A stretch of DNA of 5,876 bases, from NCBI GenBank assembly GCA_002862965.1, contig PKCW01000110.1:1-5876 (forward strand), given 5' to 3'. The stretch comes from Pseudomonadota bacterium. GTDB lineage: Bacteria > Pseudomonadota > Gammaproteobacteria > UBA5335. The first letter of the stretch is position 1. The number at the start of each line of letters is the position of its first letter. The notes beneath the pieces are model-generated. The model saw nothing but the letters and a program-made list of their open reading frames with translations, had not been told where the DNA came from and searched no databases. Shown one piece after another: positions 1 to 5,876 of the stretch. Position numbers and translations under genes: made by a program.

Positions 1-797
1 ACGACATGCGCGAAACCGGGGTGCTGCCGCACGCGCTCTTGGTGTTCGGCGAGATGGACGAGTCGCCGGGGGTGCGCTTTCGCGTCGCCCTCACCGCGCT
101 CACCTATGCCGAGTACCTGCGCGACAGCCAGCACCGCGAGGTGCTGTTGCTCATCGACAACATCTACCGCATGGTGCAGGCCGGCAGCGAGGTCTCCAGC
201 CTGCTCGGGCGCATGCCGGCCACGGTCGGCTACCAGCCGACGCTGGGCACCGAGATCGCCGAGGTCGAGGACCGCATCGCCTCCACCGCGGCCGGCGCGG
301 TGACCTCGGTGCAGGCGGTGTACGTGCCGGCGGACGACCTGACCGACCCGGCGGTGAGCGTCATCCTGGGGCATCTGGACACCACGGTGATCCTGTCGCG
401 CCGCCAGGCCGGGCAGGGCCTGTATCCGGCGGTGGACCCGCTGCGCTCGTTCTGCAAGCTGGCCGACCGCCACAGCATCGGCGACCGCCACTACCGGGTG
501 GCCGAGGCGGTGCGCGAACACATCGCCCGTTACCGCGGGCTCGAGGACATCATCGCCATGCTCGGCCTGCAGGAGCTGTCGGCCGAGGACCGCCGCATCG
601 TGCACCGCGCCCGCCGCCTGGAGCGCTATCTGACCCAGCCGTTCTTCGTCACCGCCCAGCATTCGGGCCTCGCCGGCACCAGCGTGGCCTTGGAGGACTG
701 CCTCGCCGACTGCGAGGCGATCCTGGCCGGCCGCCACGACGACTGGCCGGAGGAGCGCTTCTACATGCGCGGCACCCTGGCGGAGGCCGCCGCGTGA
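1..797 (+). CDS. atpD: N-ATPase (alternate F1Fo ATPase) subunit beta, C-terminal part
   Basis: This is the catalytic beta subunit of F1, cut by the left edge. The reading frame starts at base 3 and about 264 codons are visible. The Walker A loop and catalytic Glu lie upstream, outside the window. Visible are the Walker B strand LLLIDNIYR (Asp codon 156-158), SSLLGRMPATVGYQPTL, the long conserved block TSVQAVYVPADDLTDP and the adenine-pocket segment GLYPAVDPL. The C-terminal helical domain carries the DELSEED-type loop, here QELSAED (570-590), and YLTQPFFV. It ends at the usual place with the RFYMRGTLAEA segment. The gene is first in this operon rather than near the end as in housekeeping atp operons, which is typical of N-ATPases. 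It overlaps the atpC start by four bases (GTGA). Family identity is very secure. Assignment to the alternate type rests on gene order and neighbours. Confidence 0.96.
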   Translation, partial: DMRETGVLPHALLVFGEMDESPGVRFRVALTALTYAEYLRDSQHREVLLLIDNIYRMVQAGSEVSSLLGRMPATVGYQPTLGTEIAEVEDRIASTAAGAVTSVQAVYVPADDLTDPAVSVILGHLDTTVILSRRQAGQGLYPAVDPLRSFCKLADRHSIGDRHYRVAEAVREHIARYRGLEDIIAMLGLQELSAEDRRIVHRARRLERYLTQPFFVTAQHSGLAGTSVALEDCLADCEAILAGRHDDWPEERFYMRGTLAEAAA

Positions 798-1201
798 ATA
801 CCTTCACCCTGCACCTGCACAGCATGACGACGGCGCGTACTGTGCCTGGCGTGCGCAGCCTGGTGGCGCGCGATGCCAGCGGCAGCTTCGGTATCCAGGC
901 TGGCCACGAGGATTTCATGACCGCGCTCGAGTTCGGCCTGGCCCGCTACCGCAGCGGCGCCAACGACTGGCAGTACCTGGCGCTGCCCGGCGGCATCCTG
1001 CGGGTGGCTGCCGGCGCGGTGTGGCTGTTCACCCGCCGCTACCTCGAGGATAGCGATTACCGGCGCCTGGGCGGAGAACTCGAGCGCCAGCTACGTGCCG
1101 AGGAGGAGGCGCTACGCGAAACGCGCGTGAGTCTGCAGCAGATGGAACAGCAGCTGCTGCGCCGGCTGTGGGAGCTCGAACAGCGGGAATCGCCGGCATG
1201 A
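794..1201 (+). CDS. atpC: N-ATPase subunit epsilon
   Basis: This 135-residue protein is the epsilon subunit of the F1 central stalk, linking gamma to the c-ring. The N-terminal part (about 1-88) fits the epsilon beta-sandwich: an opening strand FTLHLHS, then GSFGIQAGHEDFMTAL, which matches the family's G-I-x-x-GH segment, and LALPGGILRVAAGAVWLFTRR. Residues from about 88 to 130 are strongly helical and charged (LERQLRAEEEALRE), matching the C-terminal helical part. I chose the GTG start at 794 because GGAGG at 782-786 sits 7 bases upstream and because it keeps the first strand. The next in-frame ATG (824) would remove that strand. The gene overlaps atpD by GTGA and ends in an ATGA overlap with atpQ, implying coupled translation. 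Sequence similarity to ordinary epsilon is modest, as usual for the alternate family. Confidence 0.9.
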   Translation: MNTFTLHLHSMTTARTVPGVRSLVARDASGSFGIQAGHEDFMTALEFGLARYRSGANDWQYLALPGGILRVAAGAVWLFTRRYLEDSDYRRLGGELERQLRAEEEALRETRVSLQQMEQQLLRRLWELEQRESPA

Positions 1202-1464
1202 ACGACGGTCGGCGGCTGCGCGAAGAAGTGGAGCGCGACGCCCGCCGGCTCGACGAGGCCCGCCGCAAGCGCAGCGTGCTGGCGCAGGCGCGCTTTCTGG
1301 GCACGCTGGGGCTGGTGATGGTGCTGCCGATGGTGGCGGGGGCGTACCTCGGCCGCTGGCTGGATGAGCGCCTGCCCGGTTACTCGCAATCCTGGACCTT
1401 GAGCCTGCTGCTGCTCGGCGTGCTGGTGGGGGCGATCAACGTGTACCTGATGCTGCGGGAGTGA
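1198..1464 (+). CDS. atpQ: AtpQ, small membrane protein of the AtpZ/AtpI (ATPase gene 1) type
   Basis: This 88-residue protein has a highly charged cytoplasmic N-terminus (about 1-30, RRLREEVERDARRLDEARR) and two hydrophobic segments (about 32-53 and 65-85). Between them is the family-typical GAYLGRWLDERL stretch, and the end is NVYLMLRE. This is the ATPase gene 1 (AtpZ/AtpI-like) type, called AtpQ in N-ATPase operons. Homologues have been linked to c-ring assembly or to Mg2+ handling, but its exact role in N-ATPases is not settled. I chose ATG 1198 because it overlaps the atpC stop (ATGA). An upstream in-frame GTG at 1168 would add ten residues inside atpC without good support. The ribosome site is weak (GGGA at 1185-1188), fitting translational coupling. 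In the standard N-ATPase layout atpR should follow, but atpB follows instead after 4 bases. Confidence 0.86.
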   Translation: MNDGRRLREEVERDARRLDEARRKRSVLAQARFLGTLGLVMVLPMVAGAYLGRWLDERLPGYSQSWTLSLLLLGVLVGAINVYLMLRE

Positions 1465-1468
1465 CGGC

Positions 1469-2423
<955 letters not shown>

Positions 2424-2425
2424 GT

Positions 2426-2444
2426 GCTTGGGAATTTTTCAAGC
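2426..2444 (+). repeat. A/T-rich inverted repeat (hairpin) in the atpE-atpF gap
   Basis: GCTTG (2426-2430) and CAAGC (2440-2444) are perfect inverted repeats. Two G-T pairs and one A-T pair could extend the stem, leaving a three-base loop. The element begins two bases after the atpE stop codon, in the only sizeable gap of the operon (39 bases), and contains a five-T run in an otherwise very GC-rich region. It could act on mRNA as a processing, stability or partial termination element that raises atpE over downstream genes. That role is inference only. Confidence 0.4.
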
Positions 2445-2462
2445 GCAGACCCTGAGGCCGGC

Positions 2463-3215
2463 ATGGAATTCGACTGGCTGACCTTCGGCTTCGAGATCGT
2501 CAACTTCCTGGTGCTGGTGTGGCTGCTGCACCGGCTGCTGTACCGGCCGGTGCTGGCCATGATCCAGCGCCGCCGCGACGAGATCGCCGCCCAGGCGCGC
2601 GCCGCCGAGGCCCGTCAGGCCGAGGCCGAGCAGTGCAAGGCCGAGTACGACCGCCGCCTGGAGGACTGGGCCGGCGAGCGTGCCAAACGGCGGCGCGAGC
2701 TCGACGAGGAGCTCGAAGCCGAGCGCCAGCGCCGCCTGCAGGCGCTGGAGGCGGAGCTGGCCGAGCGCCGCCAACGTGAGGAGGCCCTCGCCAGCCGGCA
2801 GGCCGGGCAGGCCCGCGAGTCAGCCGAACGCACCGCCCTGGCGCTCGCCGGGCGCTTTGCCGCCCGCCTGCTCGCCGCCGCTGCCGGGCCGGACGTGCAG
2901 GCGCGCCTGCTGCGGCTGCTGGTGGCGGAGCTCGGCGCCCTGTCCGCCGAGCGCCGCGCGGCGCTGCGCGCGGCCCTGGCCAGTGCCGCGGCGCCGCTGG
3001 AGGTGACCGGCGCCTACCCGCTCGATGACGCGCAGCGGGCCGAACTGGCCCAGGCGCTGGCGGCGCTGACCGGCGGCAGCGCGCCGGCCATGGTGTTCAG
3101 CGAAGACCCCGCCCTGCTGGCCGGGGTACGGCTGACGGTCGGTGCCTGGCAACTCGGCGCCAACCTGCAGGACGAGCTGCAGGCGTTTGCCGAACTGGTG
3201 CCGGCCGATGGCTGA
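2463..3215 (+). CDS. atpF: N-ATPase Fo subunit b with delta-like C-terminal region
   Basis: This 250-residue protein is the peripheral stalk anchoring F1 to Fo. Residues 1-5 (MEFDW) lead into one membrane helix (about 6-26). A conserved LLYRPVL motif follows, then a long charged, Ala-rich coiled coil from about 33 to 125. A second helical stretch (about 125-175) precedes a region (about 179-245) that resembles the C-terminus of ordinary delta subunits. That region has [15 protein letters not shown], then [22 protein letters not shown], compare delta's pattern of D-P-x-L-I-G-G and a following G-x-x-x-x-D/N-x-S. The protein is much longer than E. coli b (156), and no separate delta gene is present, so it probably covers both roles. 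ATG 2463 is preferred, with GAGG at 2454-2457 five bases upstream. An in-frame GTG at 2424 would add 13 residues not expected in the family. Confidence 0.9.
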   Translation: MEFDWLTFGFEIVNFLVLVWLLHRLLYRPVLAMIQRRRDEIAAQARAAEARQAEAEQCKAEYDRRLEDWAGERAKRRRELDEELEAERQRRLQALEAELAERRQREEALASRQAGQARESAERTALALAGRFAARLLAAAAGPDVQARLLRLLVAELGALSAERRAALRAALASAAAPLEVTGAYPLDDAQRAELAQALAALTGGSAPAMVFSEDPALLAGVRLTVGAWQLGANLQDELQAFAELVPADG

Positions 3216-4686
3216 GGACGCCGCCCTCGAATCGCCCCTGGCCCGCGCCCGCGCGCGGCTGGCGGACTACCGGCCGGGCCTGCGCATGCGCGAGCTGGGT
3301 GAGGTGCAGTCGGTGGGCGACGGCATCGCCTGGGTGGCCGGGCTGCCGTCGGCGGCCATGGACGAGCTGCTGCGCTTTACGGACGGCAGCCTGGGGCAGG
3401 TGTTTCAGCTCGGCGACGGGCGCCTGGGCGCGGTGCTGTTGCACCAGGCGGACGGGCTCACGGCCGGCACCCGAGCGGCCCTGGGCGGCCGCGTGCTGGA
3501 CCTGCCGGTCGGCGACGGCCTGCTGGGGCGGGTGATCGACCCGCTGGGCCGGCCGCTGGACGGCGACACGCCGCCGCAGGCCAGCCAGCGCCGGCCGCTG
3601 GAAGCGCCGGCGCCGTCGCTGCTGGAGCGCGATTTCGTCACCGAGCCCCTGCTCACCGGCAGCAAGATCGTCGACACCATGTTGCCCATTGGTCGCGGCC
3701 AGCGTCAGCTCATCATCGGCGACGAGGGCACCGGCCGCAGCGCCCTGGCGCTGGACGCGGTGCTGAATCAAAAGGACAGCGGCGTGCGCTGCGTGTACGT
3801 GCTGATCGGCCAGAAGCGCTCGGCGGTGGTCGGCACCCTGGAACTGCTGCGCGACCAGGGCGCGCTGGCCTACACCACGGTGGTGGTGGGCGAGGCCAGC
3901 GCCCTGCCGGGCCTGCAATACCTGGCGCCCTTCGCCGGCTGTACCCTGGCCGAAGCCTGGATGCACGCCGGGCACGACACCCTGGTGGTGTACGACGACC
4001 TCAGCGCCCACGCCCGCGCCTACCGCGAGCTGTCGCTGTTGCTGCGCCGTCCGCCGGGACGCGAGGCCTACCCCGGCGACATTTTCTACCTGCACGCGCG
4101 GCTGCTGGAGCGGGCCACGCACCTGGCGGCCGACGCCGGCGGCGGCAGCATGACCGCGCTGCCCATCGTCGAGACCCAGCAGGGCGAGATCGCCGCCTAC
4201 ATCCCGACCAACCTGATCTCGATCACCGACGGCCAGATCTACCTCGATGCCGAGCTGTTCGCCGGCGGCTTTCGGCCGGCCATCGACATCGCGCTGTCGG
4301 TGTCGCGCATCGGCGGCAAGGCGCAACACCCGCGCATCCGCGCGGCCGCCGGCAGCATCAAGCTCGAATACCTGCAGTTCCAGGAGCTGGAGCTGTTCAC
4401 CCGTTTCGGTGCGCGCCTGGAGCCGGCCATGCAGGCGCGCCTCGCGCGCGGCCGGGTGCTGCGCGAACTGCTCAAGCAGGAGCGCCTGGCGCCGCTGCCG
4501 GCGACGGGTGAGCTGGCCTGGCTGCTGGCCTTCCGGCACGGCCTGCTGGACGCCGTGCCGCCGGCCGGAGTGGCCGCCACCCTGGCCCGGCTGCTGGCCG
4601 GCCTCGGCGCCAGCGGCCTCGATCTGGGCAGCCCGCAGGCCGACTGGCTCACCTGGCTGCGCGCCGCCCTGGCCGAGGCGTCATGA
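3208..4686 (+). CDS. atpA: N-ATPase subunit alpha with unusual P-loop
   Basis: This 492-residue non-catalytic nucleotide-binding subunit of F1 has the domains in the usual order. These are an N-terminal helix (about 8-20), the beta-barrel with [11 protein letters not shown] and [15 protein letters not shown], the nucleotide domain from about 140, and the C-terminal helical domain from about 375. Visible motifs are [26 protein letters not shown] (262-266), [42 protein letters not shown] and SVSRIGG, whose Arg367 is the arginine finger that completes the beta catalytic site. The P-loop (171-178) is GDEGTGRS instead of the usual GDRQTGKT, so the Lys is Arg177 (codon CGC, 3736-3738). ATG 3208 was chosen because it overlaps the atpF end by 8 bases and starts the family-like N-terminus. 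The in-frame extension back to 3142 lies wholly within atpF. The rest looks intact, so this is not a decayed gene. Confidence 0.96.
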   Translation: MAEDAALESPLARARARLADYRPGLRMRELGEVQSVGDGIAWVAGLPSAAMDELLRFTDGSLGQVFQLGDGRLGAVLLHQADGLTAGTRAALGGRVLDLPVGDGLLGRVIDPLGRPLDGDTPPQASQRRPLEAPAPSLLERDFVTEPLLTGSKIVDTMLPIGRGQRQLIIGDEGTGRSALALDAVLNQKDSGVRCVYVLIGQKRSAVVGTLELLRDQGALAYTTVVVGEASALPGLQYLAPFAGCTLAEAWMHAGHDTLVVYDDLSAHARAYRELSLLLRRPPGREAYPGDIFYLHARLLERATHLAADAGGGSMTALPIVETQQGEIAAYIPTNLISITDGQIYLDAELFAGGFRPAIDIALSVSRIGGKAQHPRIRAAAGSIKLEYLQFQELELFTRFGARLEPAMQARLARGRVLRELLKQERLAPLPATGELAWLLAFRHGLLDAVPPAGVAATLARLLAGLGASGLDLGSPQADWLTWLRAALAEAS

Positions 4687-5486
4687 GCCGCTACCGCGAA
4701 CTCAGCGAACACCTCGAGAGCCTGGCGGACATCCGCGCCATCCTGGCCGGCATGCGCACCCTGGCGGCGGTGGAGCTGCAGCGGGTGACGCGCTTGCAGG
4801 AGGCCGGGGATGCCCTGCGCCAAGGGCTCGAGGCGGCCGTGGCGGCCCATTTCGCCGGCCGGCCGCCGCCGGCGCCGGAGGCCGGCGTGTGCGTGCTGCT
4901 GGGCAGCGAAAAGGGCCTGTGCGGCGATTTCAACGAACACCTGCTGGCCGCGGCGGCGGGCGACGCCGGGCCGCTGGTGCTGGTGGGCTCCAAGCTCGCG
5001 GCCGGCGCCGTCGACGGGCCGAATGTGGTGGCGCGTTGCCCCGGGGCGCTGGGGACGGACGACGTGGGGCCGGTGCTGGCCGGCCTGGCGCAGACCCTGG
5101 CCGGGCTCAATGCCGCCGGCGGGCGCTTGGAGGTGCTCTGCCACGAACCGCAGCAGCAGCGTGTCTGCCGGCTGGCGGTGCTGCCGCCGCCGGCCGGGCC
5201 GGCCGCGCGCGCCGCCCCGCGCCTGCAGCTGCCGGCGCCGCAGTTCGAGGCGGCGCTCCTGGAGCAGTACCTGTTCGCGGTGTTCAACGGCCTGCTGCTG
5301 GGCTCGCTGCTGGTCGAGAACCAGCAGCGCATCGCCCACCTGCAGGCCGCCCTGCAGCGGCTGGATGAGCGCTGCGAGGGGCTGCGCCAGCGCCAGCGCC
5401 GCGCGCGCCAGGAGCAGATCATCGAGGAGGTGGAGGTGGCGCTTTCGGTCTCTGGGGCGGCGCCGCGCGGTGTCGGAGAGCGCTAG
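4683..5486 (+). CDS. atpG: N-ATPase subunit gamma (central shaft)
   Basis: This 267-residue rotor shaft subunit turns inside the alpha3beta3 ring. The N-terminal helix (1-57) includes the typical [23 protein letters not shown]. The conserved [10 protein letters not shown] (75-84) corresponds to SDRGLCGGFN of ordinary gamma. The C-terminal helix (about 190-258) has [25 protein letters not shown] and [19 protein letters not shown], matching the family's RQ-x-x-I-x-x-E ending. The central domain is low in conservation and Pro/Ala-rich (about 168-186). It is slightly shorter than E. coli gamma (287). The ATG overlaps the alpha stop (ATGA), and GAGG at 4675-4678 lies 4 bases upstream. It is the last gene of the operon, which fits the N-ATPase order. 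Confidence 0.94.
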   Translation: MSRYRELSEHLESLADIRAILAGMRTLAAVELQRVTRLQEAGDALRQGLEAAVAAHFAGRPPPAPEAGVCVLLGSEKGLCGDFNEHLLAAAAGDAGPLVLVGSKLAAGAVDGPNVVARCPGALGTDDVGPVLAGLAQTLAGLNAAGGRLEVLCHEPQQQRVCRLAVLPPPAGPAARAAPRLQLPAPQFEAALLEQYLFAVFNGLLLGSLLVENQQRIAHLQAALQRLDERCEGLRQRQRRARQEQIIEEVEVALSVSGAAPRGVGER

Positions 5487-5507
5487 GGGCCGGCGGCTCG
5501 GCCGGTA

Positions 5508-5545
5508 GCCGGGAATTTCCGGCCAGGCTCCGCTTTCCGGAGCCT
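5508..5545 (+). terminator. Two adjacent hairpins after atpG, possible operon terminator
   Basis: The first hairpin pairs GCCGG (5508-5512) with CCGGC (5519-5523), with G-T and A-T pairs inside. The second is a perfect 8-base stem: AGGCTCCG (5525-5532), loop CTTTC, CGGAGCCT (5538-5545). They begin about 20 bases after the atpG stop, a normal place for a terminator. There is no T-run on either strand, so this is not a textbook intrinsic terminator. It may instead protect the 3' end of the mRNA or work with Rho. Confidence 0.42.
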
Positions 5546-5569
5546 CCCATTGACGTGAGAGACGTGCAA

Positions 5570-5583
5570 TTGATCCAGATCAA
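5570..5583 (+). promoter_or_regulatory. FNR/ANR/DNR-type binding site
   Basis: TTGATCCAGATCAA is a perfect match to the CRP/FNR-superfamily consensus TTGAT-N4-ATCAA. It is extended to the TTGATC-N2-GATCAA form often seen for ANR/DNR-type regulators. These respond to low oxygen (FNR/ANR) or nitric oxide (DNR/NNR). Its centre is at 5576.5, upstream of the secreted-protein gene and downstream of atpG, so it most likely controls the former. The sequence alone cannot tell which regulator of the family binds. Confidence 0.82.
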
Positions 5584-5605
5584 GCGACAGGTGGGGGAGG
5601 GACAC

Positions 5606-5611
5606 TAGGAT
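5606..5611 (+). promoter_or_regulatory. Probable -10 element of an FNR-type class II promoter
   Basis: TAGGAT matches TATAAT at four of six positions. A start about seven bases downstream (near 5618) would place the FNR-type box at about -41.5, the standard spacing for class II activation, where the regulator covers the -35 position. No good -35 hexamer is seen at the matching place, as expected for an activated promoter. The start site is predicted, not shown. Confidence 0.5.
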
Positions 5612-5738
5612 CGTTGGAGTTGGTGTTTCCGGTCGGGGAAGGCAAGCCGCCGCCCCGGCGCCACGGAACAGTGCGGGCAGATAGCCGGATCCTGCGCGCG
5701 GTCCTGAAGCGGGTTACGAACCCTGAGGAGTGCATGTC

Positions 5739-5876
5739 ATGAAAACGTGCAATCGAGTGCTCGTGTCGGTAGCCATGCTGGCGCTGTCCGGCGCCGCGCT
5801 GGCGCAGGGTGGCATGGGGATGGGAATGAAAGGTGGCATGGGCATGATGGGGGACGGCGATGCCAAGGTCACCAAG
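5739..5876 (+). CDS. Secreted Met/Gly-rich protein of unknown function, N-terminal part
   Basis: The first 46 codons are visible and the gene continues past the right edge. Residues 1-22 form a classic Sec signal peptide: MKTCNR, a hydrophobic core VLVSVAMLALSGAA, and an ALA cleavage site before Gln23. There is no lipobox Cys. The mature N-terminus (23-38) is made almost only of Gly and Met, with seven Met, followed by GDGDAKVTK. The ATG at 5739 has GAGGAG (5725-5730) at 8 bases. An ATG at 5734 hits a stop after two codons. Met-rich periplasmic segments can bind Cu(I), and DGDAKVTK could be the end of an EF-hand-like loop, but both are guesses from a short piece. The FNR-type promoter upstream suggests expression under low oxygen or nitrosative conditions. 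It appears to be a separate transcription unit from the atp operon. Confidence 0.72.
   Translation, partial: MKTCNRVLVSVAMLALSGAALAQGGMGMGMKGGMGMMGDGDAKVTK

Larger units (their letters stand above)
5487..5738 (+). other. Intergenic region with end of atp operon and promoter of next gene
   Basis: No convincing gene is visible on either strand. From left to right it holds two hairpins (5508-5545), a short direct repeat GACGTG AGA GACGTG (5552-5566), an FNR/ANR-type box (5570-5583), a -10-like hexamer (5606-5611) and a leader of about 120 bases. The leader contains inverted repeats, CGGGG (5634-5638) with CCCCG (5653-5657) and GGGTT (5711-5715) with AACCC (5719-5723), and then GAGGAG (5725-5730). 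Base composition is a little lower in GC than the genes before it. Confidence 0.6.

Noticed and set aside
2424..2462. GTG start that would extend atpF by 13 codons
   Set aside because: The added residues are not typical of subunit b, the region forms a hairpin, and ATG 2463 has GAGG at good spacing.
3142..3207. Upstream extension of atpA by 22 codons
   Set aside because: It lies wholly inside atpF in another frame, and the family-like alpha N-terminus begins at ATG 3208.
3097..4539. Long open frame of 480 codons on the minus strand opposite atpA
   Set aside because: Its translation is Gln/Arg/Ala/His-rich low-complexity, typical of antisense frames in GC-rich DNA, and atpA is clearly the real gene.
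4239..5368. Overlapping long open frames on both strands over atpA and atpG
   Set aside because: They are Arg/Ala/Pro-rich shadow translations of conserved genes with no recognisable domains.
5550..5578. Ordinary sigma-70 promoter with TTGACG as -35
   Set aside because: No acceptable -10 hexamer lies 16-18 bases downstream; the FNR-type arrangement explains the region better.
5708..5726. tRNA T-arm-like sequence GGGTTACGAACCC
   Set aside because: The loop is three bases instead of seven and no acceptor or anticodon arms are found around it.

Overview
The window is a GC-rich, tightly packed operon encoding most of an N-type (alternate F1Fo) rotary ATPase. It is followed by a 252-base intergenic region and the start of an unrelated secreted, Met/Gly-rich protein. 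All genes lie on the + strand. The high GC content, the gene type and a perfect FNR/ANR-type box near the right end suggest a proteobacterium able to live with little or no oxygen, but the sequence does not fix the genus.

Region 1 (1-5486) holds eight genes: atpD (beta, 5' end outside the window), atpC (epsilon), atpQ (AtpZ/AtpI-like), atpB (a), atpE (c), atpF (b with a delta-like C-terminus), atpA (alpha) and atpG (gamma). Genes overlap or are separated by 4 bases, except for a 39-base gap between atpE and atpF. Beta and epsilon first, an AtpQ gene, and no separate delta gene is the hallmark order of the N-ATPase family (described as atpDCQRBEFAG), not of the housekeeping operon (atpIBEFHAGDC). 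Such complexes are normally a second ATPase in the cell and are thought to pump ions by ATP hydrolysis. Here F1 (alpha, beta, gamma, epsilon) would drive a c-ring against subunit a, with the b-delta-like protein as peripheral stalk.

This copy departs from the usual scheme in several ways. The atpR gene normally found between atpQ and atpB is missing: those two genes are 4 bases apart. The c subunit keeps its Glu-Ser and Tyr but has Met30 where sodium-binding c subunits have Gln, so the usual inference of sodium coupling is weak and proton coupling is plausible. The alpha subunit P-loop reads GDEGTGRS, with Arg in place of the near-invariant Lys. A small A/T-rich hairpin lies in the atpE-atpF gap.

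Region 2 (5487-5738) is intergenic. It has two adjacent hairpins without a T-run just after atpG (possible terminator), then TTGATCCAGATCAA (5570-5583). A -10-like TAGGAT lies at the right distance for class II FNR-type activation, followed by a leader of about 120 bases.

Region 3 (5739-5876) is the first 46 codons of a protein with a clear signal peptide and a Met/Gly-rich mature N-terminus; its function is unknown.
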